Part shown: positions 51,938 through 63,010 of the stretch, one piece after another
Layout: each line of letters begins with the position of its first letter
Position numbering within the stretch: position 1 is the first letter of the stretch
Source of the DNA: Akanthomyces muscarius
Taxonomy: Eukaryota > Ascomycota > Sordariomycetes > Hypocreales > Cordycipitaceae
Assembly (NCBI RefSeq): GCF_028009165.1
Contig: NC_079242.1
Coordinates: 3,968,001-4,032,000 of the forward strand
DNA: 64,000 bases
Direction: 5' to 3'
Translations under genes and position numbers: made by a program
Notes under the pieces: generated by a model
The model's input: only the letters and a program-made list of their open reading frames with translations
What the model was told of the DNA's origin: nothing
The model's database searches: none

Positions 51938-54529
51938 CTATGCTTGTGGCTGCCGATTTGGATCCTGCAGTCGTGCAAGTTCCAGCATGAGTCTATACAC
52001 ATAAATTGCCATGTCCTCTTTCCGCATGGCTTTCCCATACCATTCGCGACCCTTGTCCGCCATTTCCTTAGCCTTCTTCTGCCCCGACGCCGTCGTCGTA
52101 AGATACATGACGAGCTCCGGAAGCTCCTCTAGGCTCTGGCTCACGGGCACATAGTGCACCCAGGGAATGAGGCGTTCGTCGTGCCACTCACGGAACAGAG
52201 TCTGCTTCAACGGCAAAGATTTGGACGCCAGGAGTTTGTAGTAGCGGCCGCTGATGCCGTTTCCATCGAGGTCAAATACAAGCCGAGATTTCAATGCGGC
52301 GTCCTTGTCGGCCCATGCGCCTGGTGGAAAGAATGCTCGTTGCTCCCGGCACTGTCGGGTAATGCACTGGAATATGCGTGTAAAGGCCACATCATAAAGC
52401 CTGCCGTTCAAAAAAGACGACGGCACACGCTCTACTGTATCGTCCTTTTCTTCCAGATAATAATATTGTTCTCTACCGAGATTTTGCGCAAACTGGACGA
52501 AGCGCTGTCTGTGGTAGGACCGCCACCCGCCATCATTGGCAAAAGCACCTGAAGTTGAGCCCGCCCAGTATAAGTTGTTGATTTTCTTGTAAAAGTCTGG
52601 CTCCAGGGCTGAGTCGTAGACAAACTCTGCTTCCATATAAGCCGGGCTGGGCATCAAAATGTCACCCATAGTAGAAGGTGCTCCTGTGGAAAGTATGGGC
52701 ACCATTGCTTCGGTAAGTCTGAAAGAAACCGGGTTGAGGAAAAGGCCATGCAAGTGCTCGTACTCTGGGTGCCGGCAGATATCCATGGCTGAAGCCGCAT
52801 CCTTGATGAATGGTAATGCGTATGATTCCCTCTCATCCTTTGCGTGAGAGTTCTCGACTTTGTGAGCGGCGCACTCTCGCGTGATATTCGCCCAAGTCGG
52901 TTGGCGAGATAGATCGGTGACACGTACTTCTCTCGTCTTCTCGCTTGGAAGGACGACGGTTGGTTCATCAAGATGATTGACTAGAAATTTGACGTCGGGG
53001 AGCTCGGCGCCAGGAAATTTGCCCACTGTTTCAAACAAATAGGAGATATGTCGGTCGTAGGAACGGTGAGGATGATTGCATCGAGCATTCATCTCATTGC
53101 GGTTGTATTGGCATGACCAAATCTCGCTTCCATCTGCGTAGAACGTGGCGTCCATGATTCTCTGAAGCTCTACGCCACTCAACTTGAGAAATGGTGCGAC
53201 CTGCTTGTGAATGATATCGAACTCGTCAATAATCGGCGACTTATTCGCAACAGCGAATTTATACCAGGCCTCAAATCCGGGAGGAGGATCGATTTTGTAC
53301 CGATGGCGGTACTCAGTCTGCGCATCCGCGAGAGATTTCGACTGCCGATGCAGCAGGCCACTGAATTGCGCATTCGCGCCACGCATCAGAGTATCCACTG
53401 GATGTTCGCGGTTTCCACCGAATGTGTGCTGCACAGCGCTCTCGGCGCGTCGAATGGCGAACATGTTTGCAGCGTAGGGAATCAGCGTCACCAGCATGAA
53501 GACCCAGAGAGATGACCGTGACTTTGCGCGGCTGGGAAGTTTGTATATTGCCTGGCCGAGTGAGAGGCCAGACAATGAAATGTGTAGCAAGGGCCGAAAG
53601 GAAGACGACTGAAAGAAAGGACTTTGTCCCGCCATAAGGCTGAATACCCCCATCGATGGAAGAACTGTCCATGGCGCATCCCGAGTCTATGCAGATCGTC
53701 AGTAAAGTACAGCTTACTCGTAGATAGTCGGGCGTACTAGTTGTATGGCGAAAAACCAAGCCAAGCACTTGAATACCGCGGTAGCGAGGATCCGCGGAAA
53801 TGAGCTCGTGGTGAGGCCAAACACTAGAGTCTGGATGATAAACACGAGCCCGACGCTGAGAGCAACGTATTTCGACAGCTGCTCGATGTTGTCTTCCATC
53901 CTTACGGGCGCAACAATGACTGCTTTCCGCCGTTGTTGAGGCAGGAGCGTCATGTATACGACGGACACCGATACCAGCGCCACGCTTGCATATATGACCT
54001 TTTCTAGATTCCATATAAAGAGGTCCAGAATGGCAACAGCAGCAACAACGCAAGCGGCGCCAAGAGAGGTGAAGATGGGCATTGCAGAGCCTAAATTGCC
54101 TCGCATAGTATCGGCGACATCTAATTGCATATATCGCTGCGCCGCCAGTAGAATGGGAACCAATGCAGGCTACAACCTTGTAAGTATCACTGAGGCACTG
54201 GCATCTGGGCTGGACATACTTACATAGAAGCGGGAGGTGCCGTTTTCTGCTTTACAAAACGAGCTGATGGCGATGCCTGCGGCGAACAGCACGAGGCCGA
54301 CTTTGCTGCCCGGGGTTGTCGCTGTACTTGCTGCGACCGGGGCCGCAATCTCGGCCTGGTCTCGTCTCCGGCCTGCTCTCACCAGGAGTGGCAGAAGGAC
54401 CCAGGCCAGGGCCTCGGACATGATCTCCGTCTGGCGGGTGAGCAGCCGCTGGGTGAGCAGCTCGCAGAACAGCGTCGCCGCCGCGAATGCGACTGCATGG
54501 TCCTGACGTTTCGGCGTCAGTTGAGCCAT
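51938..54529 (-). CDS. GT90/CAP10-type glycosyltransferase with an N-terminal polytopic membrane domain
   Basis: Three exons (54529-54224, 54169-53738, 53686-51938) with introns of 54 and 51 nt, 828 residues. The second intron uses donor GTACGC and branch CTGAC; an alternative GTAAGC donor 15 nt on gives the wrong phase. Residues 1-310 contain several hydrophobic helices (AVAFAAATLFCELL, VGLVLFAAGIAISSF, VIYASVALVSVSVVYMTLL, ALSVGLVFIIQTLVFGL, SLWVFMLVTLIPYAANMF). A lumenal region and the GT90/CAP10 (DUF821) domain follow, with VFDLDGNGISGRYYKLLASK and REWHDERLIPWVHYVPVS. The cryptococcal CAP10 relatives are needed for capsule; other GT90 members are xylosyl- or glucosyltransferases. It probably works in the Golgi on wall or glycoprotein glycans; donor and acceptor are unknown. 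Confidence 0.9.
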
Positions 54530-55537
54530 GACCGCAAACCGCTGGTAGGATTCAGGAGCGATGCAATAGCGATCACTATTAAGGTTGATTGCCTGCACAG
54601 TCGATCCGTCAGCTGCCTGGTCGCGCTGTCATGTGACTCGCCTATAGGAACCCCTGTCGATCCATTTAAGCTTCGCTACAGGGCATAGCGCGGGTGTTTA
54701 CAGGTGGCTTAGCGTTCCATGGCCCGCTGCTGAGGGACGGTTTTAGTGCGCCTGCCGCTATATTCTAGCGCTCTTAAGCTTGGAGGTATGCTGGTGAGCC
54801 GGATTGCTGCGCCGTTAACTTTCCTCACCTGCAATCAGTACATTTAGGACGCACGGGGTGATATGTGCGAGTCTGATCAACGCAACCCTGGTATGGAGGC
54901 CGTTGGTCGGTAGTTCCAGAGACAGGCAACAAACGAGTAGTTGGTTGCTCGACCACAAGCAAGAACAAGACAATGACGAAGATGCATCAACAAAATAAGA
55001 AGGAAAAGTAACAGCGTAAAGCATACAAGATTTCTTGGAGTTATCCCAAAGCTGTGTTTCCCTTTCTGAGTTGTAAGCTAGTTTTACTCTGCGACGCCCA
55101 TCCCATTCAACGGCCCGCTCGTTGACTACGGTACACCACGACCCTCGACTACCCATCACACGACATGGCCAACGATAATTTCACAACCGTCAGATAAGTA
55201 TGGACCGTACCCCTGGATTCGCTGATGGCGACTGAAAAGTGCAGTCATCCCAGAATGCCCATGCCGCACTGATGTCAGCCTTACCGTTGATTGCGGACCT
55301 CGGGACCGAAGCTTCGGTGGCTCGGCACCGACTACAATACAAGCCACCCGTATGAGCGAAAAGAACAGGGTAACACAAAATGTTTACATTGGAAAATATA
55401 TAAAAAGATAACTTGCCGCCTTTACAGGGCGATACTATAAAATCACCCCTCATTGAAACACCAGTCTTAGGCGCTCCTAAAATAGTGCCCACGGAAACCA
55501 TTAATTAATCGACTTCTACCACGGTCTCTTCTACAAC
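54530..55537. other. Intergenic region, 1.0 kb, divergent promoter
   Basis: Lies between the divergent GT90 and FAD monooxygenase genes. No ORF with recognisable content, no repeat found. Confidence 0.5.
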
Positions 55538-56806
55538 ATGTCACAGCGAGTCCTCATTATCGGTGGCGGCCTCTCTGGCCTCGCACTCGCCCAAGGTCTC
55601 AAGAAAGTTACCCCATCCATCCCCTTCCGCATTTTCGAGCGCGACTCCTCTGCCGCCTTCCGCGCCCAAGGCTACCGCATACGCATCTCCGGCGCCGCCC
55701 TGCAGGCTCTCCTCCCAGCACCCGTCTTTGCCACGTTCGAAGCTACATCCAACAGCTCCATAAATCCCGGCCATGCCATTGACGCGCTGACCGGGACGCC
55801 GGACGCCGCGGCCTCGATGCCCGGCCCCCCTCCGGGGACCACCGCGCACACCGGCACCGCAAAGTCGTACAACGTGGACCGCGCGGTGCTACGCAACGTC
55901 CTCCTGCAAGGCCTAGAGGAGCACATCTCGTACGGCAAAAAGTTTGACTCGTACGAGGCTCTGAGGAATGACGGTACTGTGCAGGTGCGCTTCGCGGACG
56001 GCACTGTGGAGCGAGGCACGCTCCTGGTCGGCGCGGACGGCGTGCGCTCGGGAGTCCGCAGACAACTACTACCTGATTTTCCCATCCTGGACACCGAGGG
56101 CCGATCAGTTTTTGGAAAGACGGATTTTACAGATGAAATCGTCGCCAAATTGCCCAATGAGTTTCTGAGCGGCATGTGCCTCGCCAGCGTCCCGGGAACG
56201 GCGTCGGAGCACCCGTCCAAGCTTCTGTTCGAGGTGATGCGGTTCGACCCCGCCGCGAGGGCCCTCGGCCTCGGCGTCCCGGCCGACTACATCTACTGGG
56301 TCCTTTGCACCCGCCAAGACGTCACCGACACTCATGTCGCCGGTCTCTCAGAGCTGCTGTCCCTCTCCAGCGCCGAGTCGGCCGGCCTGGCGCAGGCGCT
56401 GATGCGAGACTGGCACGAGTCCGTGCGTGCTATTGTCGACGCACCGAATGAGGATTCGACAGCGACTCTGGCATTCTTTTCCTGTACCAAAGAAGGACTT
56501 CCGAGGAGTTGGGCGCAGCTTCGACAGGAGCATGCAAACATGCCCGTGACGCTGATTGGGGATGCGGCGCACCCGATGCCGCCGGTTGGTGGCGTCGGCG
56601 CCAACTCGGCGTTCCAGGACGCCTTAGAGCTGTTTGAAGTATTGAAATCGTCTCAAGTCGAGATGACCTCACAGGGTACGGCATTAGCGAAGTACGAGCA
56701 GTCGATGGTGGAGAGAGTGGTGGAAGCGGTCGAGAGGAGCAGCGCTGGCGCAGTCCGCTTCTTTGGCATGAAGCCACAGGACGAATTGAAGCCAGCTCAA
56801 ATTTGA
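55538..56806 (+). CDS. FAD-dependent monooxygenase, second copy of the subfamily
   Basis: Single exon, 422 residues. Dinucleotide-binding motif RVLIIGGGLSGLALAQ, FERD after the second strand, the DG motif LVGADGVRSGVRRQLLP and the FAD motif LIGDAAHPMPPVGGVGAN are all intact, which defines a class A flavin hydroxylase (salicylate-hydroxylase/zeaxanthin-epoxidase-like). It resembles the monooxygenase at 19.8-21.2 kb in its first 80 residues more than a random pair of this superfamily would. The stop is 139 bp from the stop of the convergent carboxylesterase. No membrane segment. The substrate is unknown; co-location with an esterase suggests a shared aromatic or ester substrate. Confidence 0.92.
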   Translation: MSQRVLIIGGGLSGLALAQGLKKVTPSIPFRIFERDSSAAFRAQGYRIRISGAALQALLPAPVFATFEATSNSSINPGHAIDALTGTPDAAASMPGPPPGTTAHTGTAKSYNVDRAVLRNVLLQGLEEHISYGKKFDSYEALRNDGTVQVRFADGTVERGTLLVGADGVRSGVRRQLLPDFPILDTEGRSVFGKTDFTDEIVAKLPNEFLSGMCLASVPGTASEHPSKLLFEVMRFDPAARALGLGVPADYIYWVLCTRQDVTDTHVAGLSELLSLSSAESAGLAQALMRDWHESVRAIVDAPNEDSTATLAFFSCTKEGLPRSWAQLRQEHANMPVTLIGDAAHPMPPVGGVGANSAFQDALELFEVLKSSQVEMTSQGTALAKYEQSMVERVVEAVERSSAGAVRFFGMKPQDELKPAQI

Positions 56807-56945
56807 AAAAACGGCCAATTGAAAACAGCAGGAGAAGAAGTCTCAAATCATCTCATCTAGCGATTCATTGTACAGTCTCAACTTTAACACTAATTGATAC
56901 CCAATTTATCATACGCCACCGTATAGTACCATGCATCACTGACCG

Positions 56946-58643
56946 TTACCAACCATCTTCTGTATTGCTCAGTAATTCCACAATCGCCTCGCATCTCTTT
57001 GCGCGCACACTCTCATCCTTCCCGACCACAGCACGGAAGCCCTCGCTCGTCACATTCATCCACGACGGCGTCTGCAGGCCCGTGCCACCAAACTCGGGCC
57101 AGCCGTCCAAGTCTCGCCCGAGGATAAACTGCCGCACATGGTGCTGAAACTCGCGCGCCACGTCCGGAATCACCGTCTTGTCCAGCGCAGCGATAGCCGC
57201 GTCGAAGAAGTAATAGTTGAGGTCGCCACCGTGGAGCGCAGGCAGTATCGACTGGTCGTAGCGGTAGGATGCGTAGCGCTTCTGTGGTGGTGCGCAGGGA
57301 CTGGAGTGCTCCTTTTGGGTGGCAGCGGACCACAGCCTGGCGGCAAGATGGGAATGGCACTCGTAGATGATGTCGCCGTAGAACTTGTCAAAGACGGTCG
57401 GTGCAGGAACGTCCCCTGGAAGTGTGCCCGCTGCCGAGTTGCTAGGCTGTCCATATAGACTGGCAATTCTTTGTACCGTAGCATTGCTCGGGGTGCGCGC
57501 AAACTGCGCCAGCATGGCTTCCCATGTCGTGTTCACGTTGCCAATGCCGTCGTTCTTCATGCCGCCGCCAATGATCCTCGTGACGCGGCCCTTGGGGCCG
57601 CCGTTCTCCGCTGCCTGACTCAAGATCCGCTCCGGCGCATCTTGGACCAAATCGCCGTCGATGATGGGGCCGAAGCCAATACTCGGACCACCAAAGGGAC
57701 CCGGCGGCGCATCGAGTATCATGTACCGGTTCGCCTCTACTAACCTTTCCATAGGGACCTTACGCAAGCAGTCTGCATCGTCGCAACTCGTGGCGTTGAG
57801 AAACTGTCGATATATCGCCGTCATTTCCTGGGAGCGGTTGACATGGGGCCGGTATCCCGGCGACGAGATGAAAGCCTGCGAAAACGGCGCCGGCGTGCCT
57901 TGCGCATCAGCGCCAAGAATCTGAAACAAGTTGCCTCCGCCTGCTGACTGGCCCATGGCCGTCACTTTGTCCGGGTCGCCGCCAAATCGGTAAATGTACT
58001 CTTGCGTCCATCTGAGCCCCTCCAGCACATCATACAAGCCTGCATTCCTATCCAGCGATTGCTCCGTGTCTGAGCTAAGCCAGCCAATCGGCCCCAAGCG
58101 GTAATTAGATGCCACGACGATGAACTTCTCATCCGCACCCATCTCTTCAAATAGCGAAGACGGGTCGTTTCCCGTATCCTTGGCTCCGAAAAAGTAGCCG
58201 CCGCCATAGATCCAGTGCATCACAGGAAGACCGGGTGCTGCAGACGCCATCGACACGCCACCAGGCACATACACGTCAAGAAACAGACAGTCCTCGCTGC
58301 CCCAAGTCGAGCCGTTGAGGCCAGGCGTTGGCGCCAGCCAGTGCGGTACCGTCTGGATGCAATTTGTGCTGTTGAGCGGCACCACGCCGTCCTGGATGCC
58401 GCTGGACGCGGGCGGCGGCGTCACCGGCCGTCGAAAACGGAGATTTCCGACGGGCGGCTGCGCGAAGCGAATGTTGCGATACGTGGCGTATGTGATGTTG
58501 GTTTTGGTAGTGTTGATGGATGTCGGCGCATGGCGCGCATAGCCCAGATCAACGACCGGAAAGGCGGGCGACGAGGGCGCGGCTGCCGCAGCGCAAGAAG
58601 CGCTCGAGACAAGGAGGATCGAAGCAAGCGAAATTAACATCAT
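56946..58643 (-). CDS. Secreted type-B carboxylesterase/lipase
   Basis: Single exon, 565 residues, with a signal peptide (LISLASILLVSSASCAAAAA). Type-B carboxylesterase motifs are present: EDCLFLDVYVP, the oxyanion loop WIYGGGYFFG, the nucleophile elbow TAMGQSAGGG (Ser about 233) and LHGGDLNYYF for the catalytic His. The acid residue is less clear; GGGMKNDG stands where the family usually has a Glu or Asp. Several NxS/T sites suggest glycosylation. It hydrolyses carboxylic esters outside the cell. Convergent with the FAD monooxygenase; the C6 regulator gene lies about 1.1 kb upstream. Confidence 0.92.
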   Translation of the reverse strand: MMLISLASILLVSSASCAAAAAPSSPAFPVVDLGYARHAPTSINTTKTNITYATYRNIRFAQPPVGNLRFRRPVTPPPASSGIQDGVVPLNSTNCIQTVPHWLAPTPGLNGSTWGSEDCLFLDVYVPGGVSMASAAPGLPVMHWIYGGGYFFGAKDTGNDPSSLFEEMGADEKFIVVASNYRLGPIGWLSSDTEQSLDRNAGLYDVLEGLRWTQEYIYRFGGDPDKVTAMGQSAGGGNLFQILGADAQGTPAPFSQAFISSPGYRPHVNRSQEMTAIYRQFLNATSCDDADCLRKVPMERLVEANRYMILDAPPGPFGGPSIGFGPIIDGDLVQDAPERILSQAAENGGPKGRVTRIIGGGMKNDGIGNVNTTWEAMLAQFARTPSNATVQRIASLYGQPSNSAAGTLPGDVPAPTVFDKFYGDIIYECHSHLAARLWSAATQKEHSSPCAPPQKRYASYRYDQSILPALHGGDLNYYFFDAAIAALDKTVIPDVAREFQHHVRQFILGRDLDGWPEFGGTGLQTPSWMNVTSEGFRAVVGKDESVRAKRCEAIVELLSNTEDGW

Positions 58644-59774
58644 GACGGAGAGCGATAGTTTGGCAGTTTCATGCTATTGTAATTCTTTTGACGCTGCCAG
58701 TGACGTTGGAAAGCTGCGGGAAAATAAATGGTGAGCATCTTATAAGCTTTTCGAGACAGAGGGCTGTTGCGTCACTAGACGATGATGATCGGCGCCAGGC
58801 CTCCACAGATTTATAGCTGAGCGATCGCCATTTACTACAATTTGAAGATGCTGGTACATTCCACCTCTGCTTTTCAAGGCATTTCCGTGCTGCCAGCTTG
58901 ACAAGGCTTGCGTTATGCTGGAGGCACTGCAGCATGAATGAAACTATGTGCAAAACCTCAATTTGCTTTTGATGAACTCGAAAATTCGCTTTCGATGTAT
59001 TTCAACCGTTGGTTTCGCCGGCGATCGGGTTGTGTGACCGGCAGACGTCATGAGCGGTGGCGTAGCCTCTTCGTATATATCGTATTGATCGCGCTGCGAC
59101 GGTCAATGGATGCAATACGCGACAAGCGAGACAAATGCTGCCGAATCCACGCTAACACGCCGATTGATAAAGAATCCCCAAGAAATCAAAACATATTTGT
59201 AGTTTCAACTCTTCATCACCAGAGACAGAATGACACAATTTGAACTTGCGTGTTTGAATTTGCTATGGACTCCCGCATACGTAGCAATGAGAGTGCGCGC
59301 GATGACTTGAGAACGTGCAGAGTCACAAGCAGCTTCGTTTTTTACCAGTAAGTAGATAATATATGCGCCGATTTGATCCATCATATACACATAGTACCAC
59401 ATCCCATTATATACACTCGAACTTTTTATTCCCTTGTCGTAATGTCGGGTGCCCAGCATTGCCGCTTCGCTGCACATATTTGCGCGATAGCGGTGCATAG
59501 ACACTGCGTAGTCTGATGAGCCTTGAATCAAACAGAAAACCCTTGCAACAGAATTTCCTTCTCTGTGAGCGTGCGGCCATTTCGGACTGCTGCAATTTTT
59601 GGGTAAATCGTACTCATACGCAGAATAGATATTGACCGCATTCAGAACCAGCCGTTTCGTCGCTCGTTGGATGGCAACAAAGTCTCAATTTCGATTGACG
59701 GACCAAACACAGCTAGTCTCTCGAAATAGAACCGTATCATGTCACTCTAGAGAGCCACGACGAAAATCACAGCC
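58644..59774. other. Intergenic region, 1.1 kb
   Basis: Carboxylesterase promoter and 3' flank of the C6 regulator. Two overlapping short ORFs (101 and 108 codons, opposite strands) have no domain. Nothing else seen. Confidence 0.5.
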
Positions 59775-61542
59775 TCAGTAAGTGATGGTTACGACCTGAC
59801 CCTCCGAACTTATAGCGACATCATGCAGCGTCTTCATAACTGCCGTGGCAGCCCTGTCAGGGAGAAACTCAATGTCCATGAAAAAGACGCGGTGCGTGTT
59901 GCAGATGTACACGCCAGGAATACAGCCGCACCCGGCACCAGCAGCCATTGTCGCCATGTCCACCGACGCCACGCCGCGCTCCTCAATCAGCATCTTGGCC
60001 TCGGCAATGGCCGCCATGAGCTTGGCATCCCAGATGCCCTCCCTTCGCGGCCGTTGTCGCAGAAGCGACATGGCTTTGCGGCGCAGCACGCCATCACGAC
60101 AGCTGCTCGCCACCATGAAGAGGGGCTCGCAGACCGAAGGCGAGAACGAGTACACAGGCCGCCCGCGCTGTTCTTCCAGCAGCGCTTCCTCGGCGACCAG
60201 TTTCTGCGTCAACTTGACGATGCGCTTGAATTTGGCGGCAAATTTGTCCCAAGCCAGTTCATACAGACTGAGATCGATGCTGGACGCAATTTCTGCGCCG
60301 CACAGCCAAATGTCTAGCACAAGTGCACAGTCGAGGTCTGTTTGACGCAGCCTTTGAGACCATTTGAGATGCGAGAATTTGACTTTCCAAGCCGAGAGAG
60401 CATGCCGGTAAGGCTGGCGTAGATCTGGCACTGGTGACGGCTGTTCTGTTGTGCGTCGAATCTTTTCGTTTCGTACTGCCATGAGCAGGCCACCCACGAG
60501 GCGCTGCAGCTCAAAGCAAGCTTCCGTGGCAGAGCTGAAGGGAGCGACGGGGACCTCCCGGGGTATATTGCCGCGCCGCAAGATGGGCTGTCGAGCGCCG
60601 GTCCACATGTACTGGACCTCGAACCCGTCCACGAGGCCGACGAGGGCCTTGGTAGGAAGCATATGATCTGATTGGCCCCCATCCGGTGACTCTGTCTTTT
60701 CCAAAAAGTTCCACTGTTGCGCAACGTGTAAGCCATGGCTCGCATGCATCATGGCCTCTTTGGGATCGCCGCGTAAGCTGCTTAGGCCAGTGAACAGCAC
60801 ACTGGCCATGAGCAGCACCTCGGCCGACTTGGCATCCTTCTGGTGAGCCAGCTCTACCATATGCGCGATGGCCTCGTTGTACTGCTTGAGGGCGAATTTA
60901 TAATGGTCTTGCCGGATGATCTGGCCTTGTGGGTCGTCAGACGGTATTTTGAACCACGAGTACATGGCGGCCATGGAGAGACTAGCATGCCATATGGCGG
61001 GCTGTGTCTGCGCGGCCAGCAAGACGTCGACATGCCAGAACGGTTGGTAAAAAGCGCCGGCGACTTGTGTGACAGTTCTGGTGCGGAACAGATTGAACAT
61101 TTCTTTCTCTAGAGAAGTCGCTCTGCCGTAGATGGGGGTGAGGGCGTGAAGGCATTGTGTGGCGGCGGGAGAGGCGCATTGGGCGGGCTCTGGGGCGATT
61201 TCAAAGCCGTCGCACTTTCGGCCTGTTGAAATGCATTTTTTACACTCGGGGCGGCCCTCGTCGCACTTGACACGACGGATGCTGCAAAGAAGAGATGTCA
61301 GTAGATGAAGGCGAATGAAGGTGTACTTCTCAACCGAGACGGCGAGCTTAAGCGTCTGTCGCGCGGGGCGACACCAACAGTAAAACTCACCGGCAAGTAA
61401 TGCAGCCAGTCTTGACCTTGGGAGTCCAGCGACGTTGGCGAGGTTTCTGAGCCGCGTTGTTGGCTACGTCTGAGGTGAAGGTAGCCTCGGGCGCGCCGCC
61501 GCCAATCCTCTCGACGACGCGGTATACTCTTTGGCGCTCCAT
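59775..61542 (-). CDS. Zn2Cys6 (C6 zinc-cluster) transcription factor
   Basis: Two exons (61542-61391 and 61281-59775), 109-nt intron with donor GTGAGT, 552 residues. The intron lies inside the zinc cluster. After splicing the six cysteines have perfect spacing CX2CX6CX6CX2CX6C (C47, C50, C57, C64, C67, C74; CITCRIRRVKCDEGRPEC then KKCISTGRKC). The rest is the helical fungal regulator domain of the DUF3468 type (SLSMAAMYSWFKIP, LLMASVLFTGLSSLRG). These are fungus-specific nuclear activators or repressors that bind CGG-containing DNA. It could control the neighbouring esterase and monooxygenase genes, but this is inference from position. Confidence 0.93.
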
Positions 61543-63010
61543 CTCGGACGATTACATAGGTGCAGTGACGAAAGTTGTAGGGAGAAATAAAAGTGGCGGG
61601 GGTCTTGGCGGCGATTGGGAAAGAGGAGCGACCCTGGTATATTACCGGCCCGGAGAAAGGACCAACTGGGTTTATGCGGCTTTCGGGCGGAGACGCGCTG
61701 CGCTGAGCTGACTGGGCTGAAGGGTCCTGTCTGGTCGAGGCACTTTTTGGCTGTTGCCTCGGGATGATGCCTAGTTGAGACGGGTAGCGTCCAGGTGGTT
61801 TAGTACGGCAGCTACAGGGCTGTGCAAAACATGCAAGTCCAACAAGGTGACGAATGGGAGAAGGGGAGAGAGGGAGAGTACCCCGGGCGCGGAGAGTCGA
61901 GATATCAGCAAATATGTTGGTGGGAGCCAGGGTTCAGGGCCGCATGCCCGGCTGGCGCTGGGCTGATGGGTGCAGAAGAGGGAGTGGGGGAAGACAGCCG
62001 ATCACCAGTTTGCAACGCAAGGCGGAAAGCAAGACGCAGCCAATCAACAGGCTAGAGGATGCTGCTGTGGAGCGTGGACTCTCGATTGTCCCAAATAGGA
62101 ATATATTCTGACGTGAAGCCAGCGGCGTACTGCAGTCCCGGACGGGAATCTCACCTGGACAAGTGCCGCAAAAGCGAGTCGTTGATGCAGCCTGTTATTT
62201 CCCTCAAGCCGCACCTCGTTTCAATTACGCGCAGCCAGAAACTTGCACACCGGGACTTTACTCTGTTTCTGGAGTTCGCCGGTCTGCGTTTATCCCCGCC
62301 TTGTATGCGAGTGTTTGTGGCTTGATGCTGTACCACACACGGCACACTAGTCGAGGACACCATCTTGTACACTCAACAATACAGTAAGCAGTAATCTGAC
62401 GAGTACGTCCAGGCTCCGCACTCGATAACCGATCAGGGCTTAGTTATGCTGACTCACGTTTACGTCTTTATGCTGGGCGATTCAAAAATTGTTTCTGATG
62501 AATATCTTTCGTGTATGAGAATTGAATGACTATTAGGAGTATTGGCCGAATGCGATGAATGGCAAAGAACCTCCAACCTGTAGTGGGTAAAAAAGTGCAC
62601 TACCAAGCCTGTGGTGCGCCCAGAAGAATAAGCTGCCAGAGCCGAAAAGGAACAAACGGAATGAAAACCAAAAAGGCGTCCAAAATAACACCGAACACCA
62701 AAAGCAAAAATGCAACACGAGCTGGTAGGATGTTGCGGACCCGACGGCCTCGCTGTAATAACCAGAATGCACATCCGTAAACGCCGATCCGATGCAGATA
62801 GTAGAGAAGACCAGGCCAGAATAGGCCGAAAATTGAAACCCCATAACGCCCTAGAATCCCATAGAAGCCAGTAATCCCGGCCTTCCAGAAACAGACAACC
62901 CCAGCCCCAAAGGCCCCCAAAAACGCCGTGGATATGCAGGACACACGCGCTCAAGCAGGCCATGTTCCCCTTGAGCAATGACCCAAGATGATACCAGAAA
63001 AATGAACCAA
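61543..63010. other. Intergenic region, 1.5 kb
   Basis: C6 regulator promoter (GA-rich near 61855-61890) and the 3' flank of the last gene. The hydrophobic minus-strand frames at 62.5-63.0 kb lack an ATG and arise from the purine-rich opposite strand. No supported gene. Confidence 0.5.

Noticed and set aside
53714..53737. Donor GTAAGC near 53722 for the second intron of the GT90 gene
   Set aside because: It gives the wrong phase with the only good acceptor; the GTACGC donor at 53737 keeps the frame.
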